Of a stretch of DNA of 64,000 bases, positions 11,950-20,389 are shown one piece after another. The number at the start of each line of letters is the position of its first letter. The first letter of the stretch is position 1. The notes under the pieces are model-generated. The model worked only from the letters and a program-made list of their open reading frames with translations, did not search any database and had not been told where the DNA came from. Source of the stretch: Fervidicella metallireducens AeB (GTDB lineage: Bacteria > Bacillota > Clostridia > Clostridiales > Caloramatoraceae); NCBI RefSeq assembly GCF_000601455.1, contig NZ_AZQP01000005.1, positions 36,064-100,063 on the forward strand, written 5' to 3'. The position numbers and the translations under genes are program-made.

Positions 11950-11996
11950 TTTGTTTACCCCCTTTAAGTATTATTAAATTATAAAGTACAAGGATT

Positions 11997-12024
11997 ATTA
12001 TATAACAATCGACATAAAAAGCAA
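11997..12024 (-). promoter_or_regulatory. Candidate sigma-A promoter of the APC permease gene
   Basis: On the minus strand TTGCTT and TATAAT are separated by 16 bases, about 50 bases upstream of the GTG start. The match is by eye. Confidence 0.5.
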
Positions 12025-12320
12025 TAATTCTACATTATGTTATAAAATTCTGAATTGACCGTATTGAGTGCAAAATGAATAAATTAGAATTAAGATATTG
12101 ATACAAAATAAAATAATCTGTATATATATTAATTTTACCGGTAAAACAGCAGTATAAATATAAAAAAACAAGGGCAATAAATCAGAAAATTCAAACATAT
12201 GACATTAAAAGGTTCGCATAGCGATGCAAATGAAAGAAATTTTTAATAAATCTTAATAATGTCACATAGGATAAGATAAAGGTTAAGAATGGGATATTTA
12301 CTGTTAAAATATAATTAAAC
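12025..12320. other. Intergenic region without a recognisable gene
   Basis: AT-rich stretch between the permease promoter and the bidirectional terminator at 12321-12367. I see no open frame with a ribosome binding site, no tRNA and no clear structured RNA here. Confidence 0.6.
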
Positions 12321-12367
12321 AAAAATAAGGAGTGGTTGTAAATAATACTTTCCACTCCTTATTTTTG
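12321..12367. terminator. Long terminator hairpin (bidirectional shape)
   Basis: Stem AAAAATAAGGAGTGG / CCACTCCTTATTTTT with a loop of about 16 bases, flanked by A and T tracts. It abuts the stop codon of the minus-strand cysteine-rich gene, for which it is the likely terminator. Confidence 0.8.
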
Positions 12368-12916
12368 CTAAGTTCTTAAAACTCTAAGTGCTCTAGCTAC
12401 TTTGTTTGCGAAGGACAATGGATCTTCTATTGAGAAGAAGTATAGATAGAATAGGCTTGGATTCTCAAAGAACCAGTTGTTATTTAAGGCAGTTATTGTG
12501 ATATTGTTTTCCCTTAGTATACTGATAAATGGATTTACTTCCTCCTGTAATAGAACAACCTGGCCAAAGTTAATCGTTCTGCCTTGCGAATCCGATGCAT
12601 CATAGGAGAAGAGGGAATTTATAACAAGTGGACTTTGTGTCTGTTGACCTGAGATGCTGACCTGAATATTTCTTCTTATAGTAACAGTACAGACCTTGTT
12701 TGGAAAATCAACTATGGTCCCACCTAGTATTCTGGCAAATTCACAGCAAAGATTATCCTTTGGCGGACAACATTGATTACAGCACTGACAGCAGCTTGTA
12801 TTGCAATTTTGAATAAAGCAGGGGATTAAACATGGATTGCAGCACTGGCAGCAGGAACTTTGGCAATTACAGCAGCGATTGCAGCAGGAACAGTTGTTGC
12901 AGGAATTAAATAGCAT
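12368..12916 (-). CDS. Cysteine-rich protein with C-terminal DUF1259-like domain
   Basis: The first 60 or so residues are packed with CC and CxxC pairs (about 21 cysteines), like clostridial coat or metal-binding low-complexity proteins. From about residue 65 a folded domain follows: ILGGTIVDFP, then LLQEEVNPFISILRENNI and ITALNNNWFFENPSLFYLYFF. This resembles the DUF1259/LpqO family pattern (EVNP, then ALHNH-type loop, then DDPL). The function of that family is unknown. I chose the ATG at 12916 because GAGAGGTGA is well placed for it; an in-frame ATG at 12937 lies upstream of that ribosome binding site. A spore-coat role is only an inference from the cysteine-rich region. Confidence 0.6.
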   Translation of the reverse strand: MLFNSCNNCSCCNRCCNCQSSCCQCCNPCLIPCFIQNCNTSCCQCCNQCCPPKDNLCCEFARILGGTIVDFPNKVCTVTIRRNIQVSISGQQTQSPLVINSLFSYDASDSQGRTINFGQVVLLQEEVNPFISILRENNITITALNNNWFFENPSLFYLYFFSIEDPLSFANKVARALRVLRT

Positions 12917-13069
12917 ATATCTCACCTCTCTTTTCAATATTTATATATGCTTATCCGACAAAAAAAGTGCATTTTCTACATTATTTAATCGGAGTAATTT
13001 AAGTTACTTACTATTCCTCTATGGAGTACTTGTGTTAGAATTAATTTGTATTAATTTAGGGGGTGCATC

Positions 13070-13702
13070 ATGAAAATTGATTTCATTTCAAAAGTATTTC
13101 GAAATAAAGATATTGGGATAATGGGAGAAAACAATGAATATAGAAGGTATGCTGTGGTTATACCAATTATAAATATTGATGGTGAGCTGAATGTGATTTT
13201 CGAAGTAAGATCAAAAAATATGAGAAGTCAGCCAGGGGAGATATCCTTTCCAGGTGGTAAAGTTGAAGAATTTGAAAGCCCTGAAAAAGCATCTATAAGG
13301 GAAACCTGCGAGGAGCTGAATATAGAAGAAAAACAAATAAACATTATAGGTCAGATGGATACATTAATTACGCAGCATGGTAAAATAATATATCCATTTA
13401 TTGCAGAAATTGACAATAAAGTTACAATAAAGCCTTCACAGACTGAGGTTGACCATATATTCTATGTACCATTAAAATTCTTTATGGAAATTAAACCCAT
13501 AGTTAAAAGGATTAAGGTAATTAGCCTTCCTGAAGAAGAATTTCCATATACAGATATGGAGGGGGCAATGGGATATAATTGGGATGTTGGCAGACATAAT
13601 GTTTATTTCTATAGATTTAAGGACTATGTAATCTGGGGGCTTACAGCTAAAATAATATATTATTTTATTGAGGAGCTAAAGATAAATGAAAATTTTTTTT
13701 AA
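13070..13702 (+). CDS. Nudix hydrolase, CoA pyrophosphatase-like (NudL/YeaB type)
   Basis: The 210-residue protein carries a full Nudix box at about residues 62-84 (GGKVEEFESPEKAS then RETCEELNI). It is preceded by a VRSKNMRSQPGEISFPGG stretch, which is the hallmark of the CoA-pyrophosphatase subgroup. Members split CoA or its derivatives into 3',5'-ADP and phosphopantetheine using divalent metal ions bound by the box glutamates. The start ATG follows GGGGGTG. The gene is divergent from the cysteine-rich gene and stands about 100 bases before the pterin/folate operon, with its own transcription likely. Subfamily assignment is firm; the exact substrate is inferred. Confidence 0.85.
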   Translation: MKIDFISKVFRNKDIGIMGENNEYRRYAVVIPIINIDGELNVIFEVRSKNMRSQPGEISFPGGKVEEFESPEKASIRETCEELNIEEKQINIIGQMDTLITQHGKIIYPFIAEIDNKVTIKPSQTEVDHIFYVPLKFFMEIKPIVKRIKVISLPEEEFPYTDMEGAMGYNWDVGRHNVYFYRFKDYVIWGLTAKIIYYFIEELKINENFF

Positions 13703-13741
13703 TTAATAAATTTAAATAGATTACCAATTTTTTAATAATAA

Positions 13742-13771
13742 TTGTGTATATTATATGTGATAGTGTATAAT
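13742..13771 (+). promoter_or_regulatory. Candidate promoter of the pterin/folate operon
   Basis: TTGTGT and TATAAT separated by 18 bases, about 35 bases before the first gene of the operon. Confidence 0.45.
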
Positions 13772-13806
13772 CTTGTTAAATAACATAAAAAAATGGAGAT
13801 GAAGTT

Positions 13807-14160
13807 ATGATATTGATAAAGGAATTTGAATTTGATGCTGCTCATAATTTAATTCATTATCATGGCAAATGTGAAAAACTGCATGGACACACTTATAAAA
13901 TGGTTGTAAAACTTGAGGGCCAGCCTGATGATGAAGGAATGGTATATGATTTTGTAGAACTAAAAAAACTTGTAAAGGAGAAAATAATAGATAAATTCGA
14001 TCACGCGTATTTAAATGATATAATACCCCAGCCGACTGCAGAAAATATTGCAGTTTACGTTTGGGATGCTCTTGTAGATGTTGTTAAAAGGGATAACTGC
14101 AGATTATATGAAGTTGAAATCTGGGAAACAAAAACTAGTGGTATCATATACAGGGGGTAA
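13807..14160 (+). CDS. 6-pyruvoyltetrahydropterin synthase-like protein (PTPS-III type, probable FolB replacement)
   Basis: The 117-residue protein has the QueD/PTPS fold signature: FDAAHNL (His13) and LHGH (His26, His28) as zinc ligands, and the ending ETKTSGIIYRG. At the active site it reads C22-E23-K-L-H, where ordinary QueD has Cys followed by Gly. PTPS paralogs in which Glu replaces or accompanies the catalytic Cys are known to cleave dihydroneopterin triphosphate to 6-hydroxymethyl-dihydropterin, bypassing FolB. The gene starts an operon with folE2, folP and folK, three bases before folE2, and no folB is present. A queuosine role (QueD) cannot be excluded, but no queC or queE is nearby. 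GGAGATGA precedes the ATG. Confidence 0.85.
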   Translation: MILIKEFEFDAAHNLIHYHGKCEKLHGHTYKMVVKLEGQPDDEGMVYDFVELKKLVKEKIIDKFDHAYLNDIIPQPTAENIAVYVWDALVDVVKRDNCRLYEVEIWETKTSGIIYRG

Positions 14161-14163
14161 ATT

Positions 14164-14934
14164 ATGAAAGACGTACAAAACGAAAAAGATATAAGAAATG
14201 TACAGCTGAAAAAAGTAGGCATAAAAAATTTAAAATGGCCAATTGTAGCGAAGGATAGAACTGATGGAGTGCAGCATACTGTTGCCGAATTAGCTTTATC
14301 TGTTGAGCTTCCACATGATGTCAGGGGAACTCATATGAGCAGGTTCGTTGAGATTATGAGTAAACATAATGTTGTTTCACCAAAGGATTTAGAGGTTATG
14401 CTTGATGAACTTAAGGAGAAGCTAGAAGCTGAGGTTGCCCATTGTACAGTTGTATTTGACTACTTTGTTAAAAAACCTTCACCTGTAACAGGAATAGTAT
14501 CACCTTACGATGTAAAGTGTACCTTTGATGCAGAAAAGGGTGAAAAATTTAAGTTTACAATGGAAGTTGCAGTACCTGTTAGTACCTTATGTCCATGTTC
14601 AAAGGAAATAAGTGAATTTGGTGCACATAACCAAAGAGCTACGGTTTATATAAAAGTAGAAATGAACAAGATGATATGGATAGAGGACATTGTAAAAATT
14701 GCTGAGGATAGTGCAAGTACGCCTGTATTTTCATTGCTTAAGAGAAAGGATGAAAAATGGATAACTGAGCAGGCATATTTAAATCCAAGATTTGTTGAGG
14801 ATGTGGCAAGAGAAGCGGCAATTAGATTGGAACAAAACGAAAAAATTTCATGGTACAGTGTTTATGTTGAAAGTATGGAGAGTATTCATAACCATAATGC
14901 TTTTGCTTATACTGAAAAGGGGTGTATGCTGTGA
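14164..14934 (+). CDS. folE2: GTP cyclohydrolase FolE2 (type IB)
   Basis: This 256-residue protein converts GTP to 7,8-dihydroneopterin triphosphate, the first step of folate (and queuosine) synthesis. It shows the FolE2 pattern VSTLCPCSKEISEFGAHNQRA with Cys143, Cys145 and His155, an N-terminal KVGIKNLKWP stretch and the ending SIHNHNAFAY. Type IB enzymes are unrelated in sequence to the zinc-dependent FolE and can use other metals, so they often serve when zinc is short; nothing in this upstream region shows a Zur site. The gene is three bases downstream of the PTPS gene, and its TGA stop overlaps the folP GTG start, indicating translational coupling. Confidence 0.93.
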   Translation: MKDVQNEKDIRNVQLKKVGIKNLKWPIVAKDRTDGVQHTVAELALSVELPHDVRGTHMSRFVEIMSKHNVVSPKDLEVMLDELKEKLEAEVAHCTVVFDYFVKKPSPVTGIVSPYDVKCTFDAEKGEKFKFTMEVAVPVSTLCPCSKEISEFGAHNQRATVYIKVEMNKMIWIEDIVKIAEDSASTPVFSLLKRKDEKWITEQAYLNPRFVEDVAREAAIRLEQNEKISWYSVYVESMESIHNHNAFAYTEKGCML

Positions 14935-15767
14935 GAAGTATAACACTAAAGAATGGCATAGAATATAATTTCGATTCAATGAAGATAATGGGAATAATCA
15001 ATGCAACACCGGATTCCTTTTTTAAGGATTCCAGGGTTTCAGATGAGGAAAGTGCTTTGAAAAGAGCCCTTAAAATGATTGAAGAAGGGGCAGATGTAAT
15101 CGATATTGGTGGTGAATCAACTAGACCAGGTTCTGAACCTATTGGGGAAGAAGAGGAGATAAACAGAGTTGTTCCACTTATAAAGGCAATAAGAAATGTA
15201 AATAAAGATATATTAATTTCAGTTGATACATATAGAGCAAAAACTGCTGAAGAAGCTATTAAGGCAGGAGCAGACATTATAAATGATATAAGCGCAATGA
15301 CATTTGATGAAAATATGGCTGATGTCGCAGTAAAATATAATGTACCGGTTATTTTAATGCATATAAAGGGTACTCCAAAGGATATGCAGAAGAATCCACA
15401 TTATAATGATGTTGTAATGGAGGTTAAGGAATTTTTTAAAAACAGAATTGACTATGCATTATCAAAGGGGATATCGAAGAAAAAGATAATATTAGATCCC
15501 GGTATAGGATTTGGAAAGCTATTTGAACATAACATTGAGCTTATAAAAAGAATAGATGAATTTCATAGTCTTGGATGTCCCATATTACTGGCTGTTTCAA
15601 GGAAATCAAGTATCGGAATGGCACTTGGCAATTTACCGCCAGAAGAAAGACTAGAGGGAACAATAGCTGTAACTTGCTTTGCAGCTCTTAAGAATGTCGA
15701 AATGGTCAGGGTACATGATGTTAAAGAGAATAAAAGGGCTGCGATGATGATTGAGGTGTTAAAATGA
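14931..15767 (+). CDS. folP: Dihydropteroate synthase
   Basis: FolP joins 6-hydroxymethyl-dihydropterin pyrophosphate to p-aminobenzoate to give dihydropteroate. The family signatures are all present: MGIINATPDSFF near the start, DIGGESTRPGSEP, SVDTYRA, NDISA, HIKGTP and LDPGIGFGK, in a TIM-barrel protein of about 278 residues. I chose the GTG at 14931, which overlaps the folE2 stop (GTGA) and has AAAAGGGG nine bases upstream; an in-frame GTG at 14922 sits on that ribosome binding site. The gene overlaps folK by four bases at its other end, so folE2, folP and folK are tightly coupled. Confidence 0.95.
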   Translation: MRSITLKNGIEYNFDSMKIMGIINATPDSFFKDSRVSDEESALKRALKMIEEGADVIDIGGESTRPGSEPIGEEEEINRVVPLIKAIRNVNKDILISVDTYRAKTAEEAIKAGADIINDISAMTFDENMADVAVKYNVPVILMHIKGTPKDMQKNPHYNDVVMEVKEFFKNRIDYALSKGISKKKIILDPGIGFGKLFEHNIELIKRIDEFHSLGCPILLAVSRKSSIGMALGNLPPEERLEGTIAVTCFAALKNVEMVRVHDVKENKRAAMMIEVLK

Positions 15768-16234
15768 ATACTGCTTACATAGCTTTTGGAAGTAATATAG
15801 GTGACAGCTATTCAACAATTGAGAAGGCTTTGAGGCTTATTGAGGAAAGGGGTATGAAGATAACAAAGGTTTCAGAAATAATTGAAACGGAACCCTATGG
15901 TTATAAAGAACAGCCTAAATTTGTAAATGGTGCTATCGAAGTTAAAACCAGACTTAGTTGCAGAGAGGTACTTTTGACACTCCTACAAATAGAAAAGGAT
16001 TCAGGAAGGGTTAGAGAGTTTAAATGGGGTCCACGGAATATTGATTTAGATGTAATACTATATAACGATGAAATTTATGACGAAGAAGACCTTAAGGTCC
16101 CCCATCCAGATATGCAGAACAGGGATTTTGTATTAAAACCATTGAAGGATATCTGTCCTGATTATGTTCATCCAGTCCTTAAGAAAAGCATAGCACAGCT
16201 ATTATATGATTTAGAAAATAGTGATAGGAAATAG
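15764..16234 (+). CDS. folK: 2-amino-4-hydroxy-6-hydroxymethyldihydropteridine pyrophosphokinase
   Basis: The 156-residue HPPK transfers pyrophosphate from ATP to 6-hydroxymethyl-dihydropterin, making the FolP substrate. Seen motifs are AFGSNIGDS at the N-terminus, ETEPYGYKEQPKFVNG, the GPRNIDLDVILY signature and VPHPDMQNRDFVLKPL. The ATG overlaps the folP stop as ATGA. It is the last gene of the operon. No folB or folC is linked, consistent with the PTPS at the start of the operon supplying its substrate. No clear intrinsic terminator follows; the region to 16383 holds only an AT-rich leader. Confidence 0.95.
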   Translation: MNTAYIAFGSNIGDSYSTIEKALRLIEERGMKITKVSEIIETEPYGYKEQPKFVNGAIEVKTRLSCREVLLTLLQIEKDSGRVREFKWGPRNIDLDVILYNDEIYDEEDLKVPHPDMQNRDFVLKPLKDICPDYVHPVLKKSIAQLLYDLENSDRK

Positions 16235-16383
16235 CGGTGCCGATGAACAAACTGGGAGAAACAGGGATAATCATGTTAATAAAGTATGAATAATAATATC
16301 AATGGGTTTAATTTAAAAACCCCAAGTCTTATAATGTTAAATTGTGAGAAACAATTTATGTTTTGTATAAAGGTGGGGAAAAG

Positions 16384-18303
16384 ATGAAAAAAATTGCTGG
16401 ATTATGTTTAAACTCTATTGATGTTTTTGTTTTTATTGCTTTGATGCTTATAAAATTAATAAGTTTCAATTATGCTATAAAACTGCCTCAGGTTGGTAAC
16501 ATAAATTTGATTTTAGGCTGTTTAGGTTCTGTAATGGTTATTTCTTCCTTAGGCTGCTTTTTTAATCAGAAAAGGAGATTTAAGTTTCTTTTAATATCTG
16601 ATTTTGTAATAAGTTTTATATTGATGAGTGATCTTGTATATAACAGATATTTTTTAGATGTTACATCAGTTGCATTAATTAAACAGGCAAGGCTTGTAGG
16701 TGAAGTTAAGGACAGTGTTGCTGAACTGTTCAAATTAAAGGATTTAATTTACTTCATCGATATAATTTTAATTTTGCCCTTTCATAGAAGGATAAAAGCT
16801 AAACTTCAAACTGTAAAACCAAATAATTTTAAGAGAAGGATAGCATTAATTACTGTATTATTAGTTACAGGGTATTCATTATCCTATAACAGTGCATCTG
16901 CACTTGAAAGAGAAATGCCAGGTCTTTTAAGGACCTTATACGATAAAAAATTCATTGTAACAAGGATTGGGAATTTGAATTTCCATTTTGTTGATTTTTA
17001 TAGGTATATTTCAAACAACGTATTAAAGAAGGAAAAGCTATCTGAAGAGGAGAAAAACTCAGTTAAGCAGTGGTATGAAAATAAAAACAATTCAGAGTCA
17101 TCTGTTACCAGTGCTTATATAAATCAAAAAATCAGTAAAGAAAATAGTGTCATAAAAAGATATACTGGAATTGCTGAAGGAAAAAACCTGATTGTGGTTC
17201 AACTTGAGGCATTTCAGAGCTTTGTTTTAAATAGAAAAATAAATGGACAGGAAATAACACCAAATTTAAATAAACTTATGAAGGATTGTCTTGTTTTTGA
17301 TAATTATTACTATCAGACTGCATGGGGAGGGACTTCCGATGCAGAATTTCTCTCCAATACTTCATTATTGCCTGCTAGGGAAGGTTCTGTATATTATCAG
17401 TATTCAGGCAATAAGTATGAGTCTTTGGTGAGTCATTTAAAGGATAAAGGTTATTTTACTGCAGTAATGCATGCAAACAGACCTGCTTTCTGGAATAGAA
17501 CAAATATGTATGCAAGCCTTGGATTTGAAAAATATGAAAGTGAACCGAATTTCGTAATTGATGATAAACAGGGTTTAGGGTTAAGTGATAAATCCTTTTT
17601 CAATCAGGCAATTACAAAGATGACAGGGTATAAGCAGCCATTCTATACCTTTTTAATTACTCTTTCAAGTCATTTTCCATATAAGGATTCAGCAAACAAA
17701 ATAAAGGATATTTTAGATGTTGGTGATTTTGAAGGAACGACAATGGGGGATTATTTGAAATCAGTAAAATATACTGATGAGGCAATTGGTGAGTTTGTTG
17801 AATCTTTAAAGAAACAAGGACTTTGGGATAACTCAATCGTAGTATTTTATGGAGATCATGCAGCGATTCCATATGACAAAAGGGATTTACTTGCAAAACT
17901 TTTATATAATAAAAATGATTTAACACCATATGAATGGATAACAGCCCAGAAAGTTGTTGCAATGATTCATATACCTGGAGAGAAGATAAAGGGTCATAAC
18001 AGTATGGCTGCGGGACAATATGATTTATACCCAACTCTTGCAAATTTCTATGGATTTAATCCTATGTATTCATTAGGAAGGGATTTGTTAAATTCAAAAA
18101 ATGGATTTGTAGTTAATAGAAATGGTGTATGGCTTGACAATAACGTTATTTATTTAAGCAATGTTGATAAGGTTGTTGAACTGAAAACTGGTAAGGAATT
18201 AGATAAACAGGATTATTCACAGGAATTTGACCTTGCACTTAAGTACCTGAAGAATTCAGATGCAACAATAGAGCATAATTTAATCAAGGAATTTTTAAAG
18301 TAG
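16384..18303 (+). CDS. LTA synthase family protein (membrane sulfatase-fold phosphoglycerol transferase)
   Basis: The 639-residue protein has about five N-terminal membrane segments (residues 5-165) and a large extracellular sulfatase-fold domain. Seen features are NLIVVQLEAFQ, the WGGTSDAEF motif with the presumed catalytic Thr317, FWNRTNMYASLGF, and GDHAAIP with Asp491 and His492 as metal ligands. LtaS enzymes use phosphatidylglycerol to build the glycerophosphate chain of lipoteichoic acid outside the membrane. I chose the ATG at 16384, preceded by AAAGGTGGGG, over an upstream in-frame TTG at 16363. The gene is monocistronic with a terminator right after it. Whether it makes LTA or another glycerophosphate decoration cannot be told. 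Confidence 0.88.
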   Translation: MKKIAGLCLNSIDVFVFIALMLIKLISFNYAIKLPQVGNINLILGCLGSVMVISSLGCFFNQKRRFKFLLISDFVISFILMSDLVYNRYFLDVTSVALIKQARLVGEVKDSVAELFKLKDLIYFIDIILILPFHRRIKAKLQTVKPNNFKRRIALITVLLVTGYSLSYNSASALEREMPGLLRTLYDKKFIVTRIGNLNFHFVDFYRYISNNVLKKEKLSEEEKNSVKQWYENKNNSESSVTSAYINQKISKENSVIKRYTGIAEGKNLIVVQLEAFQSFVLNRKINGQEITPNLNKLMKDCLVFDNYYYQTAWGGTSDAEFLSNTSLLPAREGSVYYQYSGNKYESLVSHLKDKGYFTAVMHANRPAFWNRTNMYASLGFEKYESEPNFVIDDKQGLGLSDKSFFNQAITKMTGYKQPFYTFLITLSSHFPYKDSANKIKDILDVGDFEGTTMGDYLKSVKYTDEAIGEFVESLKKQGLWDNSIVVFYGDHAAIPYDKRDLLAKLLYNKNDLTPYEWITAQKVVAMIHIPGEKIKGHNSMAAGQYDLYPTLANFYGFNPMYSLGRDLLNSKNGFVVNRNGVWLDNNVIYLSNVDKVVELKTGKELDKQDYSQEFDLALKYLKNSDATIEHNLIKEFLK

Positions 18304-18332
18304 CCTGCAAATTAATCTGCAGGCTCTTTTTT
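18302..18332 (+). terminator. Intrinsic terminator after the LtaS-like gene
   Basis: Stem AGCCTGCA / TGCAGGCT with an eight-base loop and a T7 tract, starting at the stop codon of the gene. Confidence 0.88.
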
Positions 18333-18585
18333 AACGTTTTTTGTTTGTTTTAAATTCAAAGGACATTTCGATACCACCAGCTGCAACTTTTTCTACAAGG
18401 AGCTGCAATTCTTCAGGTGAATTTATTTTTGCGTGGACATAAAACATCTTTACCTTTTCACCATATTGTTCAATTAATTGCTCCTCTGTGTAATATTTGA
18501 TATTATTTTCAACAAATTCTTCAACTGTCATATCAATATCCTCTTTATACATTGAAGACATTGTTGCTTTTATGTAATCGAACAT
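18331..18585 (-). CDS. Hypothetical protein (84 aa)
   Basis: This small protein is mostly acidic in its first half and ends in basic residues (FKTNKKR). I do not recognise the family. It appears helical, with VEEFVENNIKYYTEEQLIEQY as the most regular part, and has no cysteine pair, signal peptide or membrane segment. AAAGGAGGA sits seven bases before the ATG, which makes it a convincing gene. It faces the LtaS-like gene tail to tail, and its stop codon touches the T tract of that gene's terminator. Confidence 0.65.
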   Translation of the reverse strand: MFDYIKATMSSMYKEDIDMTVEEFVENNIKYYTEEQLIEQYGEKVKMFYVHAKINSPEELQLLVEKVAAGGIEMSFEFKTNKKR

Positions 18586-18770
18586 AAAAATCCTCCTTTT
18601 ATTTTCTCCAGTAAATTTTAAACATTTAGATAAAAAAAGTCAATGACAGATGTTTATATTGTAAAGCAAACTGGTATTACACATGTAAAAAATTGGTTAT
18701 GTAAACTTTTAGAAATATGAAGGAATTGGATTTATACATGTCGAATATTATTTTTATGGAGGGGATGGCC

Positions 18771-20369
18771 ATGGCTGAAATAGCATTAATTAATGGGAAA
18801 GTCTTCAGTATGAATTCTAAAGATGAAACTTACGAAGCTGTTGGAATCAGTGAGGGAAAAATAAAACTTACTGGAACAACAATTGATGTTTTAAACAATA
18901 TGACTAATCCAGAGGTTATAGATTTAAATGGGAAGATAGTCCTGCCTGGCTTTTTTGAAAGTCACATTCATTTTCTTGATTTTGCAAGAACATTAATTGA
19001 TTTAGACCTTAAAAATATAAAAAACCGTGAAGAATTTGAAGATGTTTTATCAGCTTATTCTAAGGGGTTGCCCAAGGATGAATGGATTTTAGGGTTTGGT
19101 TGGAATGAGGCATATCTATTTGATGGTATTATGCCAAGCAGAGAGTTATTAGATGGGATTGTGCAAAACAAGCCAGTATGTCTGATTAAACAAGATGGTC
19201 ATGCAGTTATACTAAACAGCTGTGCTTTAAATATTTTAAAGCTTGATAAATTTAAAAATACATTTTCTGATGAAAAGGCGCCAAGGGACAGTGATGAAAA
19301 TTATACAGGGTTATTTTATGAAGACTTAGTTTTTAAAATATTGGGTATGATAACTGAAAAACTATCTGATGTATATTTTAAAACTGCCTTAAAAAGGGCG
19401 GATTATCAGCTTATTTCAAACGGCATAACCATGATAAATGATATAATGACACAATACCCTGTGATATATAATATCTATAGAACAATGCACCAAAAGGGTG
19501 AGCTTAATGTAAGAATTAAAGCTGGTGCACTTGGTGGTTCTAAGGAATATGATGAGTTTATGAATTTAAAAGGGGATGAGTTTTTATCAGTTGGGCCAGT
19601 TAAGTATTTTATGGACGGAAGCTTTGGTTCCAGGACGGCTTTATTGTTTGAAGATTATGAAGATGACATTGGCAATAAGGGAATGCAGAATATAACTGAT
19701 GATAAACTATATGAGATAATAGAAGATTCACTGAAAAATAACATACAGATAGCCATTCATGCAATAGGTGACAAAGCAGTAAATAAAGTACTTAATGTAT
19801 ATGAAGATGTATTTAGTAAATACCCTAACAAGGAAGTAAGAAACAGGATTGAGCACATACAGATAATTAAAGAGGAAGATATAGATAGGTTTAAAAAACT
19901 TGGGATAGTTGCTTCTTATCAACCAGTTTTCAATCTTGAGAGCACACTTACAATTAATAGGATAGGTATGAGAAGAATAAAAGACAGTTATAGATTCAGG
20001 ACATTTATAGAAAAAGATATTCCTGTAATTTTCAACAGTGATTGTCCATATGGTTCAGAATATCTTAGAAAAAAAGATGGAACTTATTTTAAAGGCTTTG
20101 AGCCAATGATAGGATTACATTGTGCTGCAAATGAGCTTAATTTAAACAGAAGGGAAGTTGTACCTATAAATGAAGCAGTAAGATGTTTTACCTTTTGGCC
20201 TGCCTTTGCTAATCATCTTGAAGATAAATTGGGAACTGTTGAAATTGGCAAGTTAGCTGATTTGGTTGTTTTAGACAGAGATATTTTTGAAATTGATAAA
20301 TGTGAATTAAAGGATACAAACGTGGAAATGACCATAATAAATGGAAAGATTGTATATAAAAAGGATTAG
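18771..20369 (+). CDS. Amidohydrolase family 3 protein (YtcJ-like)
   Basis: The 532-residue metal-dependent hydrolase has the family layout: a beta-sandwich start (ALINGKVFSMNS), the HxH metal site SHIHF (His65, His67), then YFMDGSFGSRTA, IAIHAIGDKA, RIEHIQ and a late NSDCPYGSE aspartate. A C-terminal LGTVEIGKLADLVVLD closes the sandwich. Members of this group hydrolyse amide or N-formyl bonds; the substrate is unknown. I chose the ATG at 18771 because GGAGGGG lies just before it; upstream in-frame ATGs at 18717 and 18765 lack a well-spaced site. It stands alone and shares a terminator with the convergent tyrS. Confidence 0.88.
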   Translation: MAEIALINGKVFSMNSKDETYEAVGISEGKIKLTGTTIDVLNNMTNPEVIDLNGKIVLPGFFESHIHFLDFARTLIDLDLKNIKNREEFEDVLSAYSKGLPKDEWILGFGWNEAYLFDGIMPSRELLDGIVQNKPVCLIKQDGHAVILNSCALNILKLDKFKNTFSDEKAPRDSDENYTGLFYEDLVFKILGMITEKLSDVYFKTALKRADYQLISNGITMINDIMTQYPVIYNIYRTMHQKGELNVRIKAGALGGSKEYDEFMNLKGDEFLSVGPVKYFMDGSFGSRTALLFEDYEDDIGNKGMQNITDDKLYEIIEDSLKNNIQIAIHAIGDKAVNKVLNVYEDVFSKYPNKEVRNRIEHIQIIKEEDIDRFKKLGIVASYQPVFNLESTLTINRIGMRRIKDSYRFRTFIEKDIPVIFNSDCPYGSEYLRKKDGTYFKGFEPMIGLHCAANELNLNRREVVPINEAVRCFTFWPAFANHLEDKLGTVEIGKLADLVVLDRDIFEIDKCELKDTNVEMTIINGKIVYKKD

Positions 20370-20387
20370 CAGTTGCTAATCCTTTTT
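20358..20387. terminator. Bidirectional terminator between the amidohydrolase gene and tyrS
   Basis: Fourteen-base stem AAAAAGGATTAGCA / TGCTAATCCTTTTT with a two-base loop. It includes the stop codon of the amidohydrolase gene and ends three bases before the tyrS stop. Confidence 0.85.
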
Positions 20388-20389
20388 CA

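Noticed and set aside
16235..16383. GGGTTT / AAACCC stem after folK as a terminator
   Set aside because: The stem is short and no T tract follows.
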